Source: Candidatus Zixiibacteriota bacterium (GTDB lineage: Bacteria; Zixibacteria; MSB-5A5; WJJR01; JAJRUJ01). From it: DNA of 44,790 bases. Below, piece after piece: positions 8,914 through 16,399 of this stretch. The notes beneath the pieces were generated by a model, which was given only the letters and a program-made list of their open reading frames with translations, had not been told where the DNA came from and ran no database searches. Numbering within the stretch: position 1 is the stretch's first letter; each line of letters starts with the position of its first letter. The DNA is taken from the NCBI GenBank assembly GCA_024277855.1, contig JAJRUJ010000051.1:1-44790 (forward strand), in the 5' to 3' direction. The translations under genes were made by a program, and so were the position numbers.

Positions 8914-9086
8914 GCTCGCTGGTCCTCGCTGTAAAAACAAAAATCGCGGTCGATCCCGCTGGGCTGATCGGCGGCCAGTTTATCGGGTTCGCGGCCGTTA
9001 CCCTGGCGGCGTTGGGCCCGCCGGGCATATTCCAACTGGGGATCGACAATCGGTTCGGTCGGCTTCTCGTCTCGCCGCTTGAACAT
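8910..9086 (-). CDS. 58-residue small protein between csrA and flgL
   Basis: A short ORF reading [20 protein letters not shown] at its N-terminus and ending FCFYSEDQRA. Its ATG overlaps the csrA stop codon as TAATG, and its TGA overlaps the GTG start of flgL as GTGA. A GGAG lies 9 bases upstream of the ATG. Both junctions are the usual form of translational coupling, which makes chance unlikely. The product is rich in Arg, Asp, Glu and Gln, has no signal peptide or membrane segment, and has one cysteine. I do not recognise a family. A regulator or small chaperone acting with CsrA or FlgL is possible but only suggested by position. Confidence 0.7.
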   Translation of the reverse strand: MFKRRDEKPTEPIVDPQLEYARRAQRRQGNGREPDKLAADQPSGIDRDFCFYSEDQRA

Positions 9087-9424
9087 TAATCCGGTCTCCG
9101 TGGCTTATTGTTTTTTGACCCTCGTTTTTTTTGCGGATTGATCGGCCGATACCGCAATTGCGTCTGTTGATTGGACGAGCCGGGATCCGACCTCACTTTG
9201 CCCTTGATGATGCGGGCAATCGAAAGCAGGTCATCCTTGATAGTCCGTGACGCCTTGCGGTTTTCTTCCTGAATCTTGAGATAGACCTCTTCGCGATGCA
9301 CGATGATACTGGCCGGGGCTTCAATGCCGATCCGCACTTGCCGCCCGTAAATCCCCAACACAGTAACTTTGATCTCGTCACCGATTGTAATGCTTTCGCC
9401 CAACTTCCGTGTCAGAATGAGCAT
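9086..9424 (-). CDS. csrA: carbon storage/flagellin regulator CsrA, with long basic tail
   Basis: RNA-binding translational regulator that masks ribosome sites containing GGA. The N-terminal 60 residues are canonical: [18 protein letters not shown], then VRIGIEAP and VHREEVY. Key RNA-binding residues Leu4, Arg6 and Arg44 are kept. Asn55, in IQEEN, is the residue known in Bacillus subtilis to be needed for FliW binding, and it is also kept. At 112 residues it is longer than the usual 60-75; the extra C-terminal part is Lys/Arg/Asn/Gln-rich and probably disordered. It sits between flgK and flgL and shares an operon with fliW, supporting the CsrA-FliW-flagellin switch. Its own ribosome site lies in a GGA hairpin loop. 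Confidence 0.95.
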   Translation of the reverse strand: MLILTRKLGESITIGDEIKVTVLGIYGRQVRIGIEAPASIIVHREEVYLKIQEENRKASRTIKDDLLSIARIIKGKVRSDPGSSNQQTQLRYRPINPQKKRGSKNNKPRRPD

Positions 9425-9437
9425 CCACCCTCCGTGG
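9425..9437 (-). promoter_or_regulatory. GGA-loop hairpin over csrA ribosome site
   Basis: CCAC and GTGG form a 4-bp stem around the loop GGAGG, which is the Shine-Dalgarno of csrA and ends four bases from the ATG. This is the expected shape of a CsrA target and points to autoregulation of csrA translation. The stem is short, so the structural claim is moderate. Confidence 0.5.
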
Positions 9438-9443
9438 TGTGGA

Positions 9444-9459
9444 ATGGATATCCGACCAT
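9444..9459 (-). promoter_or_regulatory. second GGA-loop hairpin in csrA leader
   Basis: ATGG and CCAT enclose an eight-base loop TCGGATAT with a central GGA. It lies seven bases upstream of the hairpin over the csrA ribosome site. Another GGA (GAGGATGT) follows about ten bases further upstream. Together they could form a multi-site CsrA target. Confidence 0.4.
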
Positions 9460-9523
9460 GGACATCCTCGCTCTAAGTATCGGATGAAGCGGGCAATCAC
9501 TTTACGCGGCCGTTTTCCTCCTG

Positions 9524-10924
9524 CTATCTCATCCCGACACCAAGTTCGTTGACAATGGTGCCGATGACCTGGTTGATCGTCATGACCATCCGCGCCGCCG
9601 CGTCATAGGCATGTTGGGCGCGGATCATATTCGCCATTTCTTCATCAAGCGAGACCCCCTGCACCGACTGCCGTTGGAACTCCAGTTGGTCGACCACCAG
9701 AGTGAAACTGTCGAATGAATCAGCGGCCTCGCTGGCGCGCACGCCGACATTGCCGACCAGCGACGCGTAGTATTCACTATAACTGACCGTACCCAACTTC
9801 ATCATGGGCGAGGACTTCAAACCGGCAATATTCAGGGCGACAATATTGTTCCCGGGGCTGTCTTCAGCAGAGGACGCGGCGATGTTATTCAAATCGGCCT
9901 TGACATCGTCGGAGAGATCGATCGTCGAGGCCGTAACCCCTTCGGGGTTGAAAAACTGCATCCCGGTCTGGTCATTCAAGCCGAATCCGGTGAGATGGAG
10001 GGCGTTGACCCCCTCGACGATACCTTGTGCGAGTTCATCGAGCTGGGCGATATAGCCGGGGACAATTTCGTCGCGGGCTTTGATCAGCGCCTGTAATTCA
10101 CCGCCGAGGGCAGTCACCCTGGTGGTCGTGTTTTCCCAGACAATTTCATTTACCGTTGTATCATTTTGGGCCACGGTCATCGTGCCCAGTCTCTGATAGT
10201 GGCCATTGCCGACCAACTCCATCGACCCGATAAAAATCCGCGCCGCCCCGGTAGACTCTTCGATGACCGACACTTTCACCATACCGGAAAGCTCGTCAAC
10301 GATATTGTCGCGGCGATCGCGGAGATCATTGGCCGAATGGCCGCTCAGTTCGGCATTGTTGATTTGCCGGTTGATATCGGCCAGCAGCGCCGCCCGTTGG
10401 TTGATTTCCTCGACCCGGGCGCCGATTTCCGCATTGACATTTTCCGCAATTCCGGAAAGGCGTAATGAGTTGCGCTGAAATTCGTTGGCCATAACTTGCG
10501 CCTGCTCTCGCAGGTTCGATCGTTCCGACTGTGAGTCGGGCCGGGTCGACAATGATTGCCAGGCATCGAAAAAGTTATTGACCAGCTCGTTAAGTTGGTT
10601 GTCGTTCGGCTCGAGGAAGACATTTTCAATCAGCGACATCGTCCGGTTGAGCGACTCCCAGGATCCGCGCTGTTCATTTTCCCGGCGGTATTGGCCGGTC
10701 AAAAAATAATCGCGCATCTGGCGCACGGTGGAAACCGTGACACCGGTGCCGATCGAGCCATCCGGCGTCGAAAGCGGCAACGACGTAGCTAAAATCGGTC
10801 GTTGACGCGTAAAACCCGGAGTGTCGACATTGGCGATATTATGCCCGATGGTATTGATTTCATACTGGTGGCTCAGTAGTGCCTGACGGGCGGTTTCCAA
10901 ACCCCCAAAGATCGATAGCGACAT
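9524..10924 (-). CDS. flgK: hook-associated protein 1 FlgK
   Basis: FlgK caps the hook and forms the first junction zone of the filament. The N-terminus MSLSIFGGLETARQALLSHQ and the NTIGHNIANVDTPGFTRQR motif are the family signature for axial proteins. The C-terminus, SLDEEMANMIRAQHAYDAAA and an NQVIGTIVNELG helix, is the matching D0 segment. It has 466 residues, a little shorter than enteric FlgK (about 547), so the outer domains are reduced. It follows its predicted chaperone flgN by 21 bp and precedes csrA by 99 bp. Confidence 0.96.
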   Translation of the reverse strand: MSLSIFGGLETARQALLSHQYEINTIGHNIANVDTPGFTRQRPILATSLPLSTPDGSIGTGVTVSTVRQMRDYFLTGQYRRENEQRGSWESLNRTMSLIENVFLEPNDNQLNELVNNFFDAWQSLSTRPDSQSERSNLREQAQVMANEFQRNSLRLSGIAENVNAEIGARVEEINQRAALLADINRQINNAELSGHSANDLRDRRDNIVDELSGMVKVSVIEESTGAARIFIGSMELVGNGHYQRLGTMTVAQNDTTVNEIVWENTTTRVTALGGELQALIKARDEIVPGYIAQLDELAQGIVEGVNALHLTGFGLNDQTGMQFFNPEGVTASTIDLSDDVKADLNNIAASSAEDSPGNNIVALNIAGLKSSPMMKLGTVSYSEYYASLVGNVGVRASEAADSFDSFTLVVDQLEFQRQSVQGVSLDEEMANMIRAQHAYDAAARMVMTINQVIGTIVNELGVGMR

Positions 10925-10945
10925 AGTTGCCGTCCCTCCCCTCGG

Positions 10946-11485
10946 CTAGCCAATCCGGCTGATTAACGCGGCGGAGGCCCTGGGGCCGCCCGGACGCTCG
11001 GTGTAGGCCTGGACCGTGGGCATCTCCCCGGCCATCATCTTCATCGTTTCGCCGATGTAATGCATCGACCGGTTAATCAACATCGCATTTTTGCGACGGG
11101 TGTTTTCGATATTACCGGAAATCGACAGTAATGTCCGACGCAATTCCCGCAGCCGGGCAGAGTATGTTCCCGATAACAGATCGGTCAGCCGCGCCAAGGT
11201 GAGGTTTTCCACGCGATCATCATAATTTTCGCCCAATTGGGCAAGAATAGCGGTCCGCTCGGCTTCAAGACCTCGCGAAACCCGCAACGCCTCTTCCTGC
11301 CGGGCGACATTCTCAGCGACACCGGCTGCATCACCCTCGACCAACATCCGTTGTTGCCGCGAGAGCAGTTGCAGGAGAGAGTCGAGCTGTTCGGCCTCGC
11401 GTGCGACAATTTTGATCAGACTCCTGGTCAATTCATCGGTTTGTCGCGACGGTGATTTTTGTTCGGTGGTCATGGGCGGACTCAC
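10946..11485 (-). CDS. flgN: FlgN-type export chaperone
   Basis: Predicted cytoplasmic chaperone that keeps FlgK and FlgL unfolded for export. The product is all-helical (about 179 residues), with heptad-rich stretches at about 18-60 and a second helix LRELRRTLLSISGNIENTRR near residue 120, then a hydrophobic C-terminal helix with repeated Met. The assignment rests on this helical make-up and the place directly upstream of flgK, since FlgN sequences are weakly conserved. Two starts are possible: GTG 11485 and ATG 11473 (MTTEQ); neither has a strong ribosome site, though GGTGAG precedes the ATG by eight bases. Confidence 0.75.
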   Translation of the reverse strand: MSPPMTTEQKSPSRQTDELTRSLIKIVAREAEQLDSLLQLLSRQQRMLVEGDAAGVAENVARQEEALRVSRGLEAERTAILAQLGENYDDRVENLTLARLTDLLSGTYSARLRELRRTLLSISGNIENTRRKNAMLINRSMHYIGETMKMMAGEMPTVQAYTERPGGPRASAALISRIG

Positions 11486-11540
11486 CGCCTTTCGTTAGTT
11501 GAGTCTCATTTTCGACTATCGGTCGTATGTGAGCTAAAGA

Positions 11541-11963
11541 TCAGTCAGCGGCTGCGGCGGGTAGTTTCACCAACGCCGGCCGGGGGCTGTTCTCCGGCGG
11601 GAGCGAATCAATAGTCGCAGCTGTCGAGACCCCCTCCGGACGTTCCAATGAGCGCAACAGGACATCGGCCAGCCCAATCCCCCCCTGGCGGGCCAGGAAC
11701 GACGCGAGATGCTCATCAGTGACCTCGCGCATCGTTTCCATGCCGAATTTGTCCTTATCATTTTTAGGCACGGTCGCACGCATGCTTTTTAATAGCTTAT
11801 GGATGAACAGCGCCTCGAAATCCTGCGCCGCGCGACGCATTTTGGCCTTGCGCACCTCATCGCCGGACAGCGATTTTGGCCCGGCAAGTTTATCGGTGCG
11901 CTTGTGGTCGACCACCTGTGGTCGCGGGAGAAATCCCGGCGCGGCTGAAATCGGATCGCTCAT
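11541..11963 (-). CDS. flgJ: FlgJ-like rod-binding protein, no muramidase domain
   Basis: Rod-capping protein needed for assembly of the flagellar rod in the periplasm. The 140-residue product has the rod-binding core: KMRRAAQDFEALFIHKLLKS, a MRATVPK segment, and a late Gly-Ile-Gly-Leu-Ala-Asp helix. The C-terminal peptidoglycan hydrolase of enteric FlgJ is absent, as in many non-gammaproteobacteria, so wall clearance must come from another enzyme. It lies between flgI and flgN in the usual order. Confidence 0.88.
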   Translation of the reverse strand: MSDPISAAPGFLPRPQVVDHKRTDKLAGPKSLSGDEVRKAKMRRAAQDFEALFIHKLLKSMRATVPKNDKDKFGMETMREVTDEHLASFLARQGGIGLADVLLRSLERPEGVSTAATIDSLPPENSPRPALVKLPAAAAD

Positions 11964-11986
11964 CGGTTTCTCGGTAAACCGGCTCC

Positions 11987-13165
11987 TTAAATAATAATCA
12001 ACTCGGCGCGCAATGCTCCAGCCGACTTGAGGGCCTGAAAAATCGCGATGATATCGCGCGGCGTTGCCCCGATACCATTAAGGGCCTGCGCAACATCATG
12101 GATATTGGTCGCTTCAGGCATCGCAATCACCCGTGATCCTTCTTCGGTGACTTCGATATCGGACTGTCGATCAACCACGGTCTCACCGTTGGAAAACGGC
12201 GCCGGCTGCGAAATGATCGGCTGGGTCCGAATTTGAATCGTAATATTTCCGTGAGCTAAGGCCACCGGAGCGATCGAGACTCGCTCGCCGGCGACAATTG
12301 TCCCGGTCTTTTCATTGATTACCACACGGGCCGGCATATCCGGCGTGAGCATGAGCGAACCGAGCGTGGAGATAAAAGCTACTTTCCCTCCCGGGTCGGA
12401 AAACTCATCGGGGATGCCGACTTTGATCGAGGCCTGGTCGACCGGCACCGCCATCTCCGGATAGAGGTCATTAATCACATCGGCTACCGCACGGGCGGTC
12501 GCATAGTCCGGATCGCGCAGGACAATCCGCAGCATACCGTCGGCCGGTTCGAACTGCACCAGTTCGCGTTCGAGAACCGCGCCCCCGGGCACCCGTCCGA
12601 CCAACGTATAATTCTTGGAAACTTTGGTCCCGCCGCCGGCATCGATATTAAATCCGCCGGTCGAGACCGGCCCCTGCGCGTAGGCATAGAGTTGGCCGTC
12701 CAGTCCGGTCAACGGCGTCATTAACAGCACACCGCCCTGCAACGACTTGGCGTCACCCATCGAAGAAACGGTAACATCCAGGTGTGCACCCGATTTCGAC
12801 TCGGTAGATAATTCAGCGGTGACCATCACCGCGGCCACGTTTTTAACTTTGATATCGCGCGCCGAGACAGTCACGCCCAGTCGGGTGAGCATCGAAGCCA
12901 GCGACTGGACGGTAAACTGTGTTCCGGCCCCGTCCCCGGTACCCTGCAAACCGACCACCAAGCCATAACCAAACAGACGGACGTCGGCCCGGCCGGGAAA
13001 ATCGGCGAGGTCTTTCAGCCGAACGTCAGCCGCATCGGCTTGGACGACAGCCGCCATAAGGATTACCAAAATCAAAAGGGATGTGAGATACAACTTCACA
13101 GTATTCGTCGGCATCGATCCAATCGGGGTTACAGACATCTTCCGACTCCGTCCCATTCTTAACAT
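11987..13165 (-). CDS. flgI: flagellar P-ring protein FlgI
   Basis: Forms the P-ring bushing around the rod in the periplasm. A signal peptide is seen (hydrophobic core LYLTSLLILVILMAAVV then QADA). The mature protein begins VRLKDLADFPGRADVRLFGY, followed by GLVVGLQGTGDG, the P-ring signature, and later VVINEKTGTIVAGERV. The 392-residue frame starts at ATG 13165, overlapping the flgH stop by one base (TAATG), a coupled start. Internal ATG codons (residues 4 and 10) could also serve and would leave the signal peptide intact. Presence of FlgI shows a diderm envelope. Confidence 0.95.
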   Translation of the reverse strand: MLRMGRSRKMSVTPIGSMPTNTVKLYLTSLLILVILMAAVVQADAADVRLKDLADFPGRADVRLFGYGLVVGLQGTGDGAGTQFTVQSLASMLTRLGVTVSARDIKVKNVAAVMVTAELSTESKSGAHLDVTVSSMGDAKSLQGGVLLMTPLTGLDGQLYAYAQGPVSTGGFNIDAGGGTKVSKNYTLVGRVPGGAVLERELVQFEPADGMLRIVLRDPDYATARAVADVINDLYPEMAVPVDQASIKVGIPDEFSDPGGKVAFISTLGSLMLTPDMPARVVINEKTGTIVAGERVSIAPVALAHGNITIQIRTQPIISQPAPFSNGETVVDRQSDIEVTEEGSRVIAMPEATNIHDVAQALNGIGATPRDIIAIFQALKSAGALRAELIII

Positions 13166-13746
13166 TAGAACAACCAGTTCAACACCCGCATAATCCAGCC
13201 GGGCTTGCCGCCGTTGGCCGCCGCGCCTTTGCCTCGGTAAGTGATCTGCGCGTCGGCGATTTGATAGGAATAGACCGTATTTTGCGGCGTGATATCCTGC
13301 GGCCGCACAATGCCGGTGAGAACCAGCATCTCCTTGTCATTGTTGATACCCAACACACGGGTGCCCTCGATCACGAGGTCGCCGTTTGATTTTAATCCGA
13401 CAATCTTGACGGCCAACTGCGAAGTCAACGAACCCGAACGGCTGGTTTTACCTTCGTTGGCGCTCTCATTTTTCGAATCGCCCGCGGCGCCGAACGACGG
13501 AATCTCCCGCAGCGGCCAGGCGCCGAATCCCGGCCCGGCATCGAGATCGAAACTGCTTTTTTTGTTGGTCTCGGTTTTGGCCTGGTTGGAGGCGCTGGTT
13601 TGCTCGACGATCAGGACAGTAAGGATATCGCCCACGCCGGTGGCCTTCATGTCGGTAAACAGCGACGGCGCATTGCCCACTTGTTGAGCAACTGCCGCGC
13701 TGCAAAAGATTAGGGCCGTCATCATTGTGATAATCATTCTTTTCAT
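13165..13746 (-). CDS. flgH: flagellar L-ring protein FlgH
   Basis: Forms the L-ring bushing in the outer membrane. It carries GVGDILTVLIVEQTSASNQA near residue 37, a RSGSLTSQLAVKIVGL strand, LVIEGTRVLGINNDKEMLVL, and GIVRPQDITPQNTV, all typical of FlgH. The product is 193 residues. The signal peptide looks like a signal peptidase I type ending AVA-QQ. The only cysteine near it (in LIFCSAA) does not sit in a good lipobox, whereas enteric FlgH is a lipoprotein. The gene overlaps flgI by one base and follows flgA by 10 bp. Confidence 0.93.
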   Translation of the reverse strand: MKRMIITMMTALIFCSAAVAQQVGNAPSLFTDMKATGVGDILTVLIVEQTSASNQAKTETNKKSSFDLDAGPGFGAWPLREIPSFGAAGDSKNESANEGKTSRSGSLTSQLAVKIVGLKSNGDLVIEGTRVLGINNDKEMLVLTGIVRPQDITPQNTVYSYQIADAQITYRGKGAAANGGKPGWIMRVLNWLF

Positions 13747-13756
13747 GCTATTATCC

Positions 13757-14473
13757 TTATAACCCGGCTACTGTGGTCATCAGGTCGACCAGACCGACCC
13801 CGGCGACCACACCGGTAATTTGTTTTTTCGATGATAGATTTTTTATCCGAACGGGCCGTCCTTTCCAACCGTCTTCCAATGCCTCGCCTATGGTGGTCAA
13901 AAGAAGCGAGCCGGTAAGAAATCGTACCGTCACCCGGTCTCCTCGTTTAACCAGCGGATTTTCCTCAACCATCGAGGATTCGACCACCTTCCCGGCGATC
14001 AAGGCCCGCGAGGTCCGCTTACCAACAACATCGCCCAAATCGGTAAAGGGCGTAATACGCCCGAGATCAATCTTACAGCGTTCGAGTGTCAGATCACTTT
14101 GCGAAATAATGGTGTGGCGTTTGAGCCGGCGGGCCGTGACCAGGACCGAATCATAAAGTGTAATCTGCACCGGCACGGGGAACGACCGGAGGGTCTTTCC
14201 ATTTCGGACTGCCGCCACCCGCAGGGTAAGGACTCCGCACAAATCGGCATTGGGCGAATGGCTGACCTGAAGCGAGACGTTTTTCCAGTCGATCGCCGGT
14301 TCGATATAGCGCCGGAATTCGATTTCCAGATCGGCAGGGTTCCAGCCAAGGGTAGACTGAATATAGCTCCGACAGGCCTTTTCGACCCCGTGGTTACCCC
14401 CGGCGACCAGAGTCGCTGTCAGTGAAAACACCAAAAATATCAGTGCGAGAAAAATGCGCAATATCCGGCCCAT
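13757..14473 (-). CDS. flgA: P-ring assembly chaperone FlgA
   Basis: Periplasmic chaperone for FlgI polymerisation. It begins with a signal peptide (ILRIFLALIFLVFSLTATLVAG). The C-terminal half has the SAF domain pattern of FlgA: LVTARRLKRHTIISQSDL, VGKRTSRALIAGKVV, then KRGDRVTVRF and late GVVAGVGLV. At 238 residues it is of normal size. It lies between flgG and flgH, the usual order, with short gaps on both sides, so it is part of the flgF operon. Confidence 0.92.
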   Translation of the reverse strand: MGRILRIFLALIFLVFSLTATLVAGGNHGVEKACRSYIQSTLGWNPADLEIEFRRYIEPAIDWKNVSLQVSHSPNADLCGVLTLRVAAVRNGKTLRSFPVPVQITLYDSVLVTARRLKRHTIISQSDLTLERCKIDLGRITPFTDLGDVVGKRTSRALIAGKVVESSMVEENPLVKRGDRVTVRFLTGSLLLTTIGEALEDGWKGRPVRIKNLSSKKQITGVVAGVGLVDLMTTVAGL

Positions 14474-14488
14474 CAGGCCCCCCAGTAC

Positions 14489-15277
14489 TTATCGTTTCAG
14501 ATTATTGGCCAGCGAGGCCATATCGTCGGCGGTCTGGATCGCCTTCGAATTGATCTCGTAGGCACGCTGGGCGATAATCATGTTGACCATCTCCTCAACC
14601 ACTTCGACATTCGACATTTCCAGATACCCCTGCGCCAGCTCACCAAAACCGTTCTCGGCCGGGTTACCCAGGATCGCGTCGCCCGACGCGGGTGTCGGTT
14701 CGAAGAGATTATGTCCGAGCGCGTTCAACCCGCCGGGATTGACAAACTTGGCCAGCTCGATCCGGCCGACTTCCTGGGGTTCGGTCTGGCCCGGGATCGT
14801 CACCTGGACCGCCCCATTGATTCCAACGGCGATTTCCTCAGCGTCCTGCGGGATCGTCGTATCCGGCACAAGGAAAAATCCGTCGTTGGTCACCAGCCGA
14901 CCGTCGGCCGAGAGCTTAAACGAACCGTCACGAGTATAGGCCGTCGATCCGTCGGGCTTCATCACCTGGAAAAATCCATTCCCGGTGATCGCCAGGTCGA
15001 GCGGTTGGTTGGTTGCCTGCAACTCACCAACCGAATATATCCGCGAAGTCGAGATCGGCTTGGTGCCATACCCAACTTCAAGGTTGACCGGGACAACATT
15101 CTCCGTAGCCACATTGGTTCCGGCACGCCGGACATTCTGATAAAGCACATCCTGAAATTCGATTTTGCTTTTTTTATACCCGGTCGTATTGACATTGGAA
15201 AGGTTGTTGGCAATCGTGTCAACGTTCAACTGCTGGGCAATCATGCCCGAGGCGCCGGTTCTTAGTGCTCTGATCAT
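14489..15277 (-). CDS. flgG: distal rod protein FlgG
   Basis: Subunit of the distal rod. The N-terminus MIRALRTGASGMIAQQLNVD and NNLSNVNTTGYKKSKIEFQD are FlgG signatures; the C-terminus has LEMSNVEVVEEMVNMIIAQR and YEINSKAIQTADDMASLANN. It has 262 residues, matching enteric FlgG (260). GGGAG lies 9 bases upstream of the ATG. It follows the second rod gene (flgF) by 39 bp. Confidence 0.96.
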   Translation of the reverse strand: MIRALRTGASGMIAQQLNVDTIANNLSNVNTTGYKKSKIEFQDVLYQNVRRAGTNVATENVVPVNLEVGYGTKPISTSRIYSVGELQATNQPLDLAITGNGFFQVMKPDGSTAYTRDGSFKLSADGRLVTNDGFFLVPDTTIPQDAEEIAVGINGAVQVTIPGQTEPQEVGRIELAKFVNPGGLNALGHNLFEPTPASGDAILGNPAENGFGELAQGYLEMSNVEVVEEMVNMIIAQRAYEINSKAIQTADDMASLANNLKR

Positions 15278-15316
15278 TGTTTATTCTCCCATCTATTCGG
15301 TCGCGGGAACCCCGCG

Positions 15317-16051
15317 CTACCGTCGCACCGAGCCAAGCTGGTTTATCGCCTTGCCCAACGATTCGTCCTGGATTTGGATCATCCGCTGGCCGGTTTCAAA
15401 GTTCCGGAAACTTTCAATCATCCGTACCATTTCGGTAATCACATCAACGTTGGCCCGTTCGAGCGCACCCTGATGGACCGCGACATTCTCCGCGGTTGCC
15501 GGGCCGGGCGCGTTCGGCAACGGAGCATAGAGACCCGGGGCTGTGCGTGCCAACGGATATGGCGCGTCGAAGGTGACCAGTTGTAACTGCCCAACCGGAC
15601 GGCCATCGACAGTCATTTCCCCGGTTCGGTTGACCACAAACTCATCCCCGTCGACGGTGATGTCACGGCCGTTGGACTGCACGGGATAGCCGTCCGAAGT
15701 CACCAGGGTACCGTCCGGCATCAAAGTGAAATTCCCATTGCGGGTATACATCTCCCCGTCAGGTGTCGCCACGACAAAAAAACCATCCCCGTCGAGAGCC
15801 AGATCGAACGAATTACCGGTCTGCTCAATCGAACCTTGAGAGAAATCGGTGATCAACCCGGTCTCTCCGGGCTGTTCCCAATCGGCTTGACCGACCGTCC
15901 CAACCTGCTGCGCCTTGGCGAATTCCCGCGAAAATACCAGTTCGCGTTTGAAGCCGGCAGTGTTAGCGTTGGCCAGATTGTTCGATACTGTGTCCAGCCG
16001 CTGCATCTGTGGCAGCATTCCCGAGGCGGTTTCGTAAATCCCCTTAAGCAT
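15317..16051 (-). CDS. flgF: proximal rod protein FlgF (FlgG family)
   Basis: First gene of the rod/ring operon; a FlgG-family rod subunit. I place the start at ATG 16051, giving MLKGIYETASGMLPQMQRLD, the family N-terminus, with GGAGGGG eight bases upstream. The frame is open to 16132 but that extension is not homologous and would contain the sigma-54 promoter at 16079-16094. The motif NNLANANTAGFKRELVFSRE and C-terminal VITEMVRMIESFRNFETGQR are typical. The length, 244 residues, fits FlgF (251). The FlgF call over FlgG is by order (upstream of flgG) and by the shorter, more divergent sequence. Confidence 0.9.
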   Translation of the reverse strand: MLKGIYETASGMLPQMQRLDTVSNNLANANTAGFKRELVFSREFAKAQQVGTVGQADWEQPGETGLITDFSQGSIEQTGNSFDLALDGDGFFVVATPDGEMYTRNGNFTLMPDGTLVTSDGYPVQSNGRDITVDGDEFVVNRTGEMTVDGRPVGQLQLVTFDAPYPLARTAPGLYAPLPNAPGPATAENVAVHQGALERANVDVITEMVRMIESFRNFETGQRMIQIQDESLGKAINQLGSVRR

Positions 16052-16078
16052 AGAATATTCCCCTCCGCGTTCCACTTT

Positions 16079-16094
16079 GGCAATTCGCATGCCA
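16079..16094 (-). promoter_or_regulatory. sigma-54 promoter for the flgF operon
   Basis: On the minus strand the sequence is TGGCATGCGAATTGCC. The consensus is TGGCAYR, four bases, TTGCW: all fixed positions match except the last. GG and GC are exactly ten bases apart. The start of transcription would be near 16069, leaving about 18 nt before the flgF ATG, with the GGAGGGG ribosome site inside. This is the best of three such matches in the window. Confidence 0.8.
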
Positions 16095-16353
16095 ATCTGC
16101 AAATCGGGCATTGCGTTCCGGCGGCTAACCACGCCGGAGAACTAAGCAATTAAAGCACTCTACCCGAACACGCCGTTAACATCCTGTGGGTCACGACGTT
16201 GTCGGATTCATTCGGTGGGGCCATTTTCCGGGCTTCGGGCAATAATCTGTATTAGCCGGCTGGATCCGGATATTTGACGATTTGCTGTCACCGTCATTTG
16301 CGGAAAATCATTCCTTACCTGACGGTAACTCTTTCCTTCCCTCAGGTGCGGAA

Positions 16354-16359
16354 TATTAT
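16354..16359 (+). promoter_or_regulatory. possible -10 element for the creatininase gene
   Basis: TATTAT lies about 40 bp upstream of the plus-strand ATG at 16400. No good -35 is seen 17 bp upstream, so this is only a tentative housekeeping promoter. The inverted repeat at 16287-16329 lies just upstream and could act on it too. Confidence 0.25.
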
Positions 16360-16399
16360 ATTGAATCGGCGGGGGCAAAAGGATATGTAAAGACCGGCG

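Larger units (their letters stand above)
16052..16399. other. 348-bp divergent intergenic region
   Basis: Separates flgF (minus) from the creatininase gene (plus). Besides the sigma-54 promoter it holds operator-like repeats: GTCACCGTCA (16287-16296) and TGACGGTAAC (16320-16329) are inverted copies with one mismatch, centres 33 bp apart (three helical turns), and TTACC-TGAC-GGTAA (16315-16328) is itself a palindrome. These lie about 220-260 bp upstream of the flgF start, a distance fit for an activator of sigma-54. No ORF is supported. Confidence 0.5.

Noticed and set aside
16052-16132. Longer flgF frame to ATG 16132
   Set aside because: The added 27 residues are not FlgF-like and would contain the sigma-54 promoter; ATG 16051 has the family N-terminus and a strong ribosome site.
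16140-16160. GAGTGCTTTAATTGCT on the minus strand upstream of flgF as a sigma-54 promoter
   Set aside because: The -24 GG is missing. A far better match stands at 16079-16094.
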